Assembly (NCBI GenBank): GCA_933207985.1
Contig: OW240915.1
Span: 271,274,926 to 271,338,925 of the forward strand
Direction: 5' to 3'
DNA length: 64,000 nt
DNA from: Pelobates cultripes
Lineage: Eukaryota > Chordata > Amphibia > Anura > Pelobatidae
The position numbers and the translations under genes are program-made. Positions 12,001 to 25,700 of the stretch are shown piece after piece (the first letter of the stretch is position 1; each line of letters opens with the position of its first letter). Below the pieces are notes generated by a model. The model had not been told where the DNA came from. It was given only the letters and a program-made list of their open reading frames with translations, and did no database searches.

Positions 12001-15000
12001 AGCCAGATTCATCTGGGAGCCATGCAAAGAGCTGTGAGAGAGCGACTGTGACCCAGGGCTGGGGGGCACTGGGGAGAAAGGACTGGTGAAAGGTGGTGGG
12101 GATGGAATTCCAGTACCGTAGTTCGGTGGAAATGGGAACTGCTGTGTATTGGCTTGTGGGATCCGTGGGCTGCTTATTGATGTTGGCATGGCTCCGGAGG
12201 GCACCATGTTGGGTGGCATATTAAGCCCTTGTCCTCTCATCAGCATAGCCCTGTGCTGAACTTGTTGTTGTTGCTGCTGCTGCTGCTGCTGCTGTTGTTG
12301 TTGCTGCTGAAGTTGTCTTTGCCGTAAGTGCTGACTTAGGATCTCCCGCTGTCTTTGGGCCAACATCTGGGCATTGATAGGTCCCTGCAATCAGTAAGCA
12401 CATTATGTTTTCTACGCAGGCACAGGGAAATAATTTACTATTAAAGGCCAAGAATAAAAAAAAAAATAAAAAAAAATAAGGAAAATAAATAAAACGTAAA
12501 CACATGAAAGTATCAAAGTAGGTAAATGTCACAACACTTGAACACTACATGTCAACCACCAACATGACAGGACACCAGTATTTTGGAAGTAAACCATCAA
12601 ATTCTAAAAACCTTAAACTATGCAACATTTTTCAGACCATAAACTGTAGAAATCAGAAAGGGCTTTCACGAGCATAATATTTTTACATAAGACAACCCTA
12701 GCATACGTGATTATATTGTCAACATAAAAAATAAGCTACAACTTGAAAAACCTACTAACTTAAACAAACAAACCATATAAACAAAAAGGGGAAAAGATGA
12801 AATCCTATAGCAGAACTGTAACTTCCTTGGAAATTATACAACTGAATAACCTTGTGTAAACCTTTTTCATGTGATGCTCTGAGACGATAGGGATTAAAAA
12901 TCCTGAAAATTGACAACTCCCATTTAACACAAAAATTTAAATTTAAAGTAAAAAAACCCAAACAATATATATATATATATCAATTTAAAAAAAAAAACAT
13001 TTTTAACAATCTAAAAGAATTCCATATTCCCATATCTTGTTACAAAGTTGGGTACCTGTTCTCTTATCTGGCTTGGAACTCCTTGCCGTAGTGCCAGATT
13101 CATACTCGAGACTGCATTCATTGGATTCATTATTGGTTGCCGGTTCTTAAAATAAAAAAACACAACATTACTACATTATGATCTTAACTGTAAGAAAAAA
13201 TAAAATAAAAACTAAAGGTGGTTTTATGGTCACATATTATAAGGCAGTGAAAGGATTATCTCTGGGCAAGCTTTATTGTGCTAAGAGAAAGAAATACCTG
13301 CTGGGCTTGGAGCCGGTGCTGAAGCTGTAGTCTCAGTTGGTTTGGCTGGCTCGGTACCATTCCTTGTGGCCGTAATCCTGGTCGAGTTTGCATTCGCAGC
13401 ATTCCATAGTTTGGACGTTGTCCCATGGCGTGGAAGCTTGGATCCTGCATCGGATTATAACTATTCTGTGCCATCTGCCCCTGAGCAGCATACGCATGGT
13501 TAAAAATAGGTGCCTTTTGTTCCATGATTAAGTTTGAATCCTGATTTACAAAGGATTCTGGATCAACAGATTGACCCTACCAAATAGATAAAACTATTTT
13601 AAACCCGTTTCATAAGTGTATGTTCTACATAAATCTTAAAGCATGCATCAATCATGGAGGTTCCTTCTACCAAATTTAAAATAATATGCATTAGGTTGGG
13701 TTTCAGTGAAGAGCAGTTAATGCAAAAGTTGGCAGCCATATTTGGTACTGGCCTTCCCTTGGTTTATAATAATTACACTCATAATAATTAGGGTAAATTA
13801 TCTCTAAAAATTTAAAATATATGCAGACATACAACATTTAGTGGCTATATATCAGACTATGAGGTTGCCTTTTACATAGAAACATTACTGCAACTGCACC
13901 TCTAAAATCATTCAAGGTTTAGCATGTTCTTGGTTTGGGGTTTGAAGTTACATAATCCAAAATGCCAGAACAAGTGGGAAAATGTCTGATGGGTTCAAAC
14001 AGACATTTATCTAGCAAGTACAATAATGCACAGAGGAAGGTCTCTAATGGTACATACCTGGCTGACAAGCTCTGGTATTCCAAGAGCGCGGTCAATCTCT
14101 TCTATGCCATCAATATTCCTCAAAGCCATGTAAAGTTGATCCATAAGATTCCCCTCATCCGTCGGCGAGTTTGAAGAAATGGGCTGACATAGCAATTCCT
14201 CTTGCGGACTTCCAAATTGCTGCCTGTAAGCAAATTGCATTTATGTGATTTTTATTTATTTTTTTAAATAGAGGTAGAGAAAAATAAAATAAAAAAAATT
14301 TCATCCAGAGATGGTTAATCTTGTGTGAAACTCACCTATTTTGATTGCTGTATGACGTTTGTTCAATAGGCAAAATACTTTCAGGCCAGGGTGCAGTTTG
14401 GTTGGGGGGAGCTTGCTGTTGGGTGTAAGGAGGTCCACCAACATTTAGTTCTAATTCTGAAGGACCTAGGAACATAATAGATGGTCAGAAGCAAAACTAG
14501 CAGTGCCAGAATGACAAATATAAAAGTAATTATAAAATACATTAAAATTATAAAGCAAAACACAAATGGTCTTATCTCATATATACACACACACACACAC
14601 CTTATTTATAGATGCAGGGTGCAGTATAACTCAAATCTACATAAAAGGTACTGACAGTATCAAAATTAACTGAATATCTTAAGGCTAGTCAGTCAAGCTA
14701 GGGTTACAATGTAGAAGACTGGTAAGAAATAGGATTGACATGTATCTACTCAAAATTTAAATGCTACAATAAATGGTGTAATAAAAAAAAAAAATTTTTA
14801 AACTGTCCAAACTTAGATCCTCAAACCTGTCATCATGACAATAAAGAGGAGCTTGAGGCACTGCCTATGATCCTTTAAAATTATCTTACAAGATAAACCC
14901 AGGTCTGCACACATTACTAAATCATACTCACCCATACTCATCACTGAAGACTGCAGCATTGGCCTTGGGCATGACTGATTGTTGGGTCTCATCTGAATAT

Positions 15001-16672
15001 TGGCATTCGGGCTGCGTATCATGCCTTGAAGCTGTCTGTTCATTGTATTAACCGCTGTCGGGCCCGCTGTTCGGACTGCAGATGCGTGAGACCCCCAGTC
15101 TCCTGACTGCATTGGGGGCCGTTGGGGGTTGCCACCACTCATCATTCCTGTAAAAAGCAGAGTAAGGCATGGTTATGGTGGAGGAATAATGCACATAAAT
15201 CGCTCACTGACACAAGCACACATCGTATATAAACCTTTAAATGAACGGACCCCACTGGCATCCAGAAAATATGCAGTTTGGGCTTATTTTTACCACCTAA
15301 TAGAGCAGACAGATGGAACGGCCCAAGTATTGGTAAAGAGGCCAGCATTCACTTAGATGATCAGGGTCTATAATTTGCAAAGAGGAAACAATGCCATATT
15401 TAGATAAAATCTGCTCTTACTACATTACCAAGGAAGTGTAAGAATAGCCAATGAAGTTATCAAGCACTATTATTCTACAAAGACACAGTGTATTGTAAAA
15501 AATGACACCAGAACATTTTAAATACTTAGAGTACATTAACACATGATCATGATTTGCCGCGGATTTTAATCCTGATTATATGCCAATTACTTATTCATAT
15601 GTTTAATGGGGGGGGGGGGAGAAAGTTCTAATGTGCCAAGTGCTTTGTGTTTCAGCAATTCAACATCATCAATATATCATGCCTCTGAGAACACTGCTGA
15701 TCTCTCTTTTCATGGGTACTAGCAACAGCTACCTTAACAATTTAATTTAAATATCAACAAAGAACAAGTTGTATAGAAATCAAAAGCCTTCAAGTGGAAT
15801 GCCTCTTAATCACTCCTTAGTAAGAGGTTCATAAAGGAATTCATACCACAACCAGCGCTTCTATTTCACCAATTCACACTCACCAGTGCTACTGTTAACC
15901 ATGCCTCCTTGATTTCCCATCATGCCTTGGCTGTTCATCATACCAGGCTGCATTGCAGCGTATGGACTGGTATTTCTCATTGGTGGGAAGGATCCTGCAT
16001 TGGCCTGGTTTTGTAAATTCATATCCAGTGATAAATTCTGATTTGATAACCTCCCAAGCTGCGCAGTTCGTGGGTTATTAAAGGCTGTGCAGGCAAAACA
16101 AGATAAAGTTTAATTGCAAAAAAATAAAAAAAAAATAAAAAAAAACACACACAGATATTTAAACTACATAAATTCAATCCTACAAATGCATGGAATTATA
16201 GGATTACTACACTAAATACAACAAGGAGTATTTAATTTCTCAAACACTTCCTGGCTATTAAGAGAAACATTAGTTGTACGTGTTCCACTATTGATACTTG
16301 TAAAATGGAGAATCTTTACACATCTTTACATTAGGAAACAAAAGTAGTGCTGAATCATGGAAAAGCTTAGAAAAATATATTTTCTTTAAAAAGTGATTTT
16401 TTTTTTTTTTGGATTTTTTTTTTAAAGCAGTCCTGAGCAAACACAATGGAGAATACAACTTTTATAATGGAGGAAGATATTTCTATGCTATGTCATTTTT
16501 AGCAATTCCGAATATTAATCTACAACAGACAGCAGGTGGTGCTGTTGGCTACATAATCACTTCTGATGAAACCCTGTCTTGGCCAAAGCAGAATGCCAGC
16601 TGTTTTACTTGCTTGACAAGCAACAGGAAATCCTACAAAGAGGTTTGTGACTTACTGTTCTGTTGCTGCTGT

Positions 16673-16734
<62 letters not shown>

Positions 16735-19700
16735 CTGCATCTGCTGCTGTTGTTGTTGCTGTTGCATCTGCTGCTGTTGCATCTGCTGCTGCTGCATCTG
16801 CTGCTGCTGCTGTTGCATCTGCTGCATCCGGAGCATTCGCTGCTTCTGGATTGCAGGAGACAGGCCTGCGCTGTCCCCAGCAAACTGCATCAGGTCATTG
16901 ATGATGGCTTGTTTATCAACAGAGTTAGCATCCGACCGAATGTCTGAGAAGACCTGGTTTAACTGGCTGCTGTTCTGCAGGTCGTCCAAGATTTCATCCA
17001 GGTTATCCAGATCCGGACTAGGCTGTAACAGCTGCTGGGATATTAAATAAATTACATTAAGATAGGAAACCATTTTCAAACAATATTCATTCATTTAAAA
17101 ATAAATAAATTTAAAAAAATGTAAAAAAATAAAAAAAAAATGAGTAGTATTAATTGAGGACAGTGTTCTCCCACAGAACATTTCAAAGTACCAAGAAAAG
17201 AAACAGATGGTAAACTTATAAAGAACAAAGTAAACATTGCATCTATTCATTTCCAAAGTAGACAATACTGTCAAAGTTATAGGCTTGCATGCACACACAC
17301 TTCATAACAATCTAACTTATGTGGAGCATGTTTGAAGTGTACACACAAAGTATTCCACTAAACAATGCATTCATTACAGTGAGACACTGAGATTCTTTAT
17401 AGAACACTAGATCGTCTAAATCAATCATCAGCCAGAGTTACCTACAAGGTACATTTGTCTATAGGAACATGTGCTCATGTGAATTGCAGGGTGTCCCAAG
17501 CTGCAAACAGATCAATTTGTAGAGGAAAATACAGCTCCTCATAGGAGAGGTACAGACTGACTGTACGAGTTCTATGGGTCCCGACTAAGGATGGCAAACT
17601 ATTTCCACCAAAATATTTTATCTGTTGCGCAAAGGTTATCCATTACTAGCGTAGTCCTTTCTAGAAGAGAACTTAATGTCCACAATGGAAATCTGACTGA
17701 GCAGATGTGTCTCGGCATGCTCAGTACTTCCCACCATGTACTAGTTATCCTGTCACATTTTAGCACATTGCATCATCAAATATATCAAAATATGTAGTAA
17801 GTATGTTAGTGGTCTGCCTGGATAATAAGCAAAGTCACAGCTGCATGTTGACAACACAAAATATTTTAGATGTTAAGTATTCAGCAGCGGCAAAATTTCC
17901 TAAATTAAACCAGGAATGCTTGCTCATATATTGTATTATACTATATATTAGAGATTCACTGAAATTTCGGCCGAAAACTAGTCTGATTTGCTTAAATAAA
18001 AAAATAAAAATATATATATTTTTGTAGTGCATAGTTTAACAGACATGCTTGCATTAACAATTCAGATAATTAGATATCACAATGAAATATAGTAATGATA
18101 ACATGAAAAGTCAAGAATATTGCACTATGGGACAGGGGAAGAGGGGAAGAGGGGGGTACACTACGGGACAGGGGAAGAGGGGGTTACACTACGGGACAGG
18201 GGAAGAGGGGGTTACACTACGGGACAGGGGAAGAGGGGGTTACACTACGGGACAGGGGAAGAGGGAGAACAAAATGGGACAGGGGAAGAGGGAGAACAAA
18301 ATGGGACAGGGGAAGAGGGAGAACAAAATGGGACTGGGGAGGAGGGAGGAAAGAACATTAAAAAAAAAGAGGGAGGGGAGAGGAAGACTAGAAGGGGGAG
18401 AGAGGAACATTAAGCTGGGGGGACCACTAAAAGAGAAGGTAAGTTTTTCATATTAGATTAAATTCATTAAAAAGTTTAATATTAATAAAATTATAGGAAA
18501 ACTTTTAAAAAAAATTATTTGGGGGAAAAAAAAAGTCATTTTTGGTTTCGGTTTTGGCCCAGAATTTTCATCTCGGTGCGTCCCTACTATATATTCTTCC
18601 AGTCTGTGTTTAAATTATTGTCCATACAAAGTAATAGCCATGCATTACACCAGTAGATGTCACAGAGTAATAACACAATAGGGGAATCAGTACATTTACG
18701 AAATCTCTCTCTCAGGTGACCTCCACCCCCTTTTTAAAGCTAAAACCAAGGATTTAAAATACTTTGTCACTTTTACATACTTCTTGGTTTGGAAGAATAA
18801 ATACTTTGAAATGAGTAAAGTGTACAAGGCTAGTTTTTAACCATTCCTATAGAAATGTCTACTTTTCGCCCCTTCATTAAAATGGGCATATACTGGCTGT
18901 GTATGAATAGGGTGAGTTATGACACACTGCCCCAATATTAAAGTGGGCTAGATTTGCCAGACGTGGTATCATTGTATGGTACATTCTCAGCATTCGGTGG
19001 CACAGCACGCTAAATCTTCAAATAAATTATGGATACGCTCAGAATAGAAAAGGCAGTTACATACTCTCTGGCCACCAGGTCGTGTTTATCTTATAATTTA
19101 CTGAAGTGATTAAATCAAACAGGAGAACACTTTCGTTTTGGCAAAAATGGTGTGTACTTCATAGAGTGTATATACATCTATGTTAAAAACAATTCTTTGT
19201 TTTCCTCTAAACCTTACTGGGAATAATTCAGTTTTAAAAGAGGATTATCAGAAATTTACACATATAACAGACTACTAGCTCTTTTAAACCTGTAATTACT
19301 AACAAACTTTCTAAAGCAGATTCATTACTACATGTATGTTATTTCTAAGAAGGAAAGCAATACACCTCATTACATATATAGGGGATTTTTTTTTTTTTTT
19401 TTTTACAAAGTTTGGTTTGAACTCATGATTAATTAACAATTTAGTTTCTGTGGAGAGGGGGGGGGGGAGGGGATTAAACCCTAGGAGTGGCATGGACTAC
19501 CCAAAAACAGGAAAGTGTGTGCATTAACACATCAATATCATGCACTGTAATAAAACATTTTTTTGCCCAACGTAGATGATCCATGCAGGAAATCTGGTAC
19601 TGACATGGGGTCAAACATACTATTTGATGGCAATGACCTTTAACCCCTTAAGGACCAAACTTCTGGAATAAAAGGGAATCATGACATGCCACACATGTCA

Positions 19701-22700
19701 TGTGTCCTTAAGGGGCTAATCAAACAATACTGGCTTAAAATATGTTCTACCGTTACATTGATCAATCATTTATCTATTTCCTTTCCACCTGAAGCTATAT
19801 TACTGAACCATATCATACAATGGTTTAGAAGAACTCGATTACAATTTGACTTTTTAATGAAGCTAAAAAGTACAGACCCCATTTTTTTTTATACAAAACC
19901 TCATTATAAAGATATGTTCGTTAAATTAGACCGGTTTAGAGTAATGGATGATTATTATTGGAGGCGTAAACTAATTCTTCCATCACATAAGATTCCTTAA
20001 TTTCAGTATTCTCTGAATGTAACAATTGAAGACACACTTTACAGGTATTAGAATATATACAATATACAGCTGAAAGGTTAAATTAAGATCCCTCCTTTTT
20101 CAACCCATAGGTAGTTAAAATTAGATTCAAACAAAGGGATATATTAATGTAGATAATTAGGATTTGGCATGGTTAGAAATCTAAAATATGTAAAACTTAC
20201 AACAAAACTTTTTCTTTTATCTTGTGCATCTATGTGTAAACAAAACATGTATTTGCCCAGTTTATTGGAATTGTGAATTTATGGAATAAAAAAAATAAAT
20301 AAAAAAAAAATACAAGTACAGGAACAAAATCTTGAATTCAATAAGCAACAGGTCGCCCGCAGTCTAGAACTCGGTAGATATTCTGATAGAATAATGAAGA
20401 ATTACATTGAACCGGAATGTCTGGAGTCTGACTATAGGTCTAGGTCAGCTCCCCAATTCTCTGTATAGTCGGAGTTCAAGTATTGGAACCCTGAAAGCAA
20501 CATCTCAAAGGAGACACCGTGCTCTACTCACAGAACAGCAAGGTGCCAAGAGTAGCCAAATAAGAGTTCAAAAGCAGAGCTGGTGAACAACTATTTTGGC
20601 AATGATGACAGTACACTACTCATGACTTCGTTAATAACCCCCCAGGGATTTTGTGGAAGCCATACAACTTCCCTCAATAGAACATTCTGAAAAACAATAT
20701 GCCTTTGGGGGTCTGCTCAGTTACCCCAGATCTACAAAGCGGAGTTTCTATTGGTTGGAGAACATTATATGCATGCAGAACTCATAACTACTCACAAGAA
20801 GTAGTTTACAGCATTATTAGATTGCTTTCTCGAGTACACCATAGAAACTTAACAATGGAAGGGTTTTTTGTTTTTTTAAAGAATTTCAGTATATATTATA
20901 AATTTAGGAATGAGTCTCAGTTTTTTTTTTTATACAAGGAATGGGCCTCCAATAATGCCATGTACATATTTGAGTCCCTTGATATAATGGAAGGTCATGT
21001 CAACTTTTCTGAAATCAAGCCGTAGAACAGCATAGCATCTCTAAAAAGCAACATATGGAAGATAAAATAAATAAATAAATAAATAAATAAAAAGTATAAA
21101 TAATAAATCACGGTCACCAAGTTGATCTCAACACCGGTATTAAAGATCTGTGTTACAACAAAAATACAGATCTGCTCTGATAAGGAACTCACAGGGTTAT
21201 TCACCACAGACAGAATTTAAATGACCAATATAGACACCCAGACCACTTCAGCTTAATGAAGTGGTCTGGGTGCCAGGTCCAGCTAGGGTTAACCCCTTTT
21301 TTCTATAAATATAGCAATTACAGAGAAACTGCTATGTTTACATTAGGGTTAATCCAGCCTCTAGTGATTTTCACAGTGAGAAGACGCCAGTATTGAGAAT
21401 GCTTTCCTATGAGACTGGCTGAATGCGCGCACCGCGCCTGCGTATTCAGCCGAGGAGGAGAGTCCCCCGCCCAGCGCTGGAGAAAGAGATAAGTTTAACC
21501 CCTTCGACCCCCTACAGCCCGGCCGGAGGGGGACCCTGAGGGTGGGGGCACCCTTAGGGCACTATAGTGGTCCTTTAAGGTGAAAAGAGTCACATATGCT
21601 TTCAGTCTGAATTCTCGTGTTGGTGAATAACCCTGTCAGATTTCTGAAGTCAGACCTGTAAATTGCCTGACAGGCATGATTAACAGAAGGAGCCATTCTT
21701 CTGATTAAATATATGTGAAACATTTTTGTATGGATAACCTGCACATAAACATACTTCACAGCAGAAAAACAAGTCCAGGCGTTAAACCTCCATGTTGCCA
21801 AATACACAAACTGCAAATTCACAAATCAGCCCAGCTTTCGTTTTTAGAATGCACGGAATCGTTTGTGTCCCATTAAAACTCTGCTAGCTAATTGCAACCA
21901 CATGTTCGAGCAAGACATATACATTCAGCTAATAAAAGGAAGAGAGAAAATAAATATGTCAGTTTGCCTTCATTAGAGAAATGTCAGCTTTTCTGCTAGT
22001 GGGACATTAAAACACTGCATGGCTGTTTCTGCGGCATTAAAACTGGACATCTTTTAATAAACTGTCAGCATTAACATTTGGGAAGACATCCGTACATCTC
22101 AGTAACAAGTGGCTGTCACGTACCCAGAAAGGTCACACTAAATATACGGTTTAGCTTGTTGCACAAACCCCTCTGTTCTAGGAGGCCCGTAGAAATGATT
22201 ACTGACCTTTGGCACACAAGCCAGAGAGAATTATGGATTTCATGATGTTCAGCCAGTCATTATAACAACTTATCAACTCCTAGCCGCCAAGACAAACTAA
22301 AACACTGATGGTCTGTAATACCATTATCTACAGTAAACTTTATTTAGATATCACAAGTCCCACACATTTACGTCTCAGATCAGAGTATCCTTCAGCACAC
22401 TGCGGAGCACCGAGGCTCTATTCAGCATTTTCACCAGCTGAATGCGAAGTAACTGGATGTCATTGGAATACATTATAATTCTATCACAAATTAGCTGATG
22501 TAGTGTAAAATTATTTTCTCTAAGATGGCAAAACAAGTGTCAATAACAGAGATGAACTACCATTGTTAAACTAATATTATACCAAGCATTCAGAACGCAG
22601 ACACATTTATTAACAAAAGTGAAATCTTTCTAACCATTGACTGAGACGGCATTTAGTTTAGCGGATACAGAAAGAGGAACAATATATCTGGTGAATAGCT

Positions 22701-25700
22701 AAATTACACAGTCATAAAATCAAACGTTTAGATTGCAAGTTGGTTCTCACTAGCTCTCATTTCTGTAAGGCAACCCTATGTTGAGGAAGTTACTTGCATA
22801 TACAAGATTGTAAAAAGTTGATGCTTTATAAATAACAGAACCCAAGGACGTGGCACTCATATTGTGAGCAACGATTGGAAAGCATCAGAAATAAAAATAC
22901 AGTAAGGATAAAGTTATCCATTATATTAATAAATAAAATAAACCAAACAAATATTACAAACGACCAAAACATGAATACATGCCAAGGCTGCATTTTAAAT
23001 GAAAAACACTGCCACAATTTATCTGGCGTCTGCCTAATGGAATCCCCACTTTCAGATATCTAGATAGATATAAAATGTAAGATGATTAGTTTTTTTGTTT
23101 AAATGGAATCTGTTATATAGGGTACAGGTTCTCAACCCTTAATACACACACCACAAGCAAAGGTTATGCCAGGAGCTGGATGGCTGAGAGCTATTGCAGA
23201 GTAGACATCTGCTTGCTCAGGTGGCAGGGGCCTCCTCTGATACTCATACTTCATTGCAAATTCGGGCAATATCCACTCCATCTCCCCAGTTTAAAAAAAT
23301 AAAAATTTGTGAGTGTGTGAGCAAATGTGTGTGTATATGTGTGTGTGTGTGTGTCAGTGTCCTCTGTGTGTAACTATATGTGTATTATATTTTCATTTTG
23401 TGACTTTTATACTTATACTTCAGATTATATACCTATACTTCAGCTAACTAGTTCACACACCTCATTACATACCCAATATTAACATTATGCCATATTTATT
23501 TTAACAATATTCTTTACTACTTATTAATGGTTAATCAGGCTCGTTTTTTCATTATGGGATTAACTTAAATAGCAGTCTCTACACGTTTCATTTGGAAATA
23601 AAGCAACAGAAATTACTTTCTCGAGGCAGGGGTACTTAGGGATTTTTTTATTTTTTTATTTTTTTTTTATTTTTTAAGACCTGCAGGAGTACTTTTCCAT
23701 AACCACTGATCTAGGGTATTCTGTAAGGTAACCCATATGGCTGCAGAAACACTGCAAAGTTTCCAATAAAATGTTTGGATCGTAAAAGCACTGCCGCAGA
23801 TTTACACTAGGTGTCAGGCTCAGAGGAAAGGAGAAAAGAAAACCACATATGCAGGACTTTGCTGTAAATATATTAAACAAGCATTTCCTCAACGTGCCAA
23901 ATGCCAGACTCCAACCAACAGATTACACATAAACAGAAAAACAAATCATTTACTCCACTACACCGCACAAAGTCCCAGAACGACATGTACTATACTTTAC
24001 ACATTCACACAATCCTATATAGCAATATTTACACCTGCAGAGTTCACTTAAATAACAAACCCTTATGTTAAAGTTGCAATGTTATTCTCACACATGTTAC
24101 ACTAGTTTGCAGTTTACAGTAGGCTGAGCTTTATGAAGGACATTCATAAAATTCTACTGTAAAAAGTCCAGATTAGAGCTTTGTTATGACTTGGGCATTT
24201 TGTGTTATGTCCTGTTAAAAGATCCCAGGAACTTTATTCTTTTCCCCCTCCAATTTTCTTCTCCTTGAGAAATAAAGGTTATCAAATTGTACTTAAAGGT
24301 GGTAACATACCACGGCTTTCTTAAAGAGGGCACTAAAGGCACCAAGACCACCTACCATGCTATAACAGTTAAAGTCTAAAGTAAAGTAATTGCTGCTCAT
24401 GGATGGGCAGAGGGAGAGATATATAAAACCCTTTTAATACGGTTACTACAAGAACAAGACAACCATAGTGTTTTGAAGTCTGTACATACAGCGTTTCAGT
24501 ATGAAACGCTGCACATACACAGATATTTGGGCTAGCTGCCAGATTTATTACTACAAGATTACATGCTCAGAGGGCCGTTTAATGGCTCAGAGAACCAGAA
24601 CCAGAATCTAGCTCCTGCAGCTCTTCATTAGCAGCATGTGGTTCAGCTACATTGGAGGTTCGCTCGTCACCCAGAAAGCAGCAGAGTGATAAACCCATTA
24701 CCAGGGAACATTGCCAGGGCTCTCTTAGCATCAAAACCACTACAGTGGGCTGTAAAGATCATCATGCTTGGAGTATGCAGTTGTCGGAAATGGGCCAATA
24801 AATAAATAGAAATTTTTTTTTACAAATAAATAAACGGTAAAATTAGGATTTGCAGATCCATTGCGTTTTGTACTACTGCAAAACTGTGACACATTTAACT
24901 TTAGTTTTTCATTTTAATTTTTTTTTTTTTTTTTTAAATGAAAACCCACACTGCTATGCCCCATCCTGCCCAAGCTCTAATCTTGGGAAGAGCAAGGACA
25001 TATACGTGAGTTACTCTCCTAAGCTGATAGTTTAGTCAGTGCCGGACTTGAAAGGAGAAAACCCTGTGTGTAGATCGTGCACGTAGCTTGGTATGTGGGA
25101 CGTTTGTTAGTTGGTGTGGCTTATTATGAGCTTCCGTTGCAAGCAAACTGGTTCCAGCAAGATTTACAGTGCACATAAACAAGATTACATATCAAAATGA
25201 AACTAAAAAGAAAGTAAACTTCCTGCTGCAGATATCTGAACGTTCAAAACGAAAACCAGCACAACCCAATAGCCAACTGAAATAAAGAAATGGGGTGAGT
25301 TGACACTTTTTTTTTGCCGGCACAGCAAGAGCATTCAATACATTCCCACCGCTGCCATGAGAGTATATTGCTGAATGTGGCTCTATGGAAGGGATTTTTG
25401 TATAAATTTTGGTCTTTACTGCAACAACACCACAGAGAAATTCATGTTCCCTTTTTCCTGTGTATTTGAAATCCAGACCAGATTAGTTTTGGGTTGAGCA
25501 CCCCATCCCTCCACTATAGGTTTGTGCCTCTCTAAAAGGAACCACGAGAAGCATGTTTACCTCTTATGTTAAAATTAGTATAGGACGCAGTGACATAACA
25601 CAACATGGTCCATATGGCGAATCCCCATACGTTTGCCAAGATAAGTGATAAAAGCCTGTAAAATTGTAAACTATTTTTTGTGTGCACTATTCCTTAATCT

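Noticed and set aside
16409..17050. Long plus-strand frame reading as polycysteine, plus antisense polyalanine and polyleucine frames
   Set aside because: They are the opposite strand of the polyglutamine codons in NCOA2 exon 10; the exon frame has family homology and splice sites.
18082..18456. 124-residue Gly/Arg/Lys-rich open frame
   Set aside because: Produced by the 27-28-bp minisatellite in the hAT element; no start context or homology.
24850..25035. Short plus-strand frame with a poly-Phe stretch
   Set aside because: Driven by a T homopolymer; no homology recognised.
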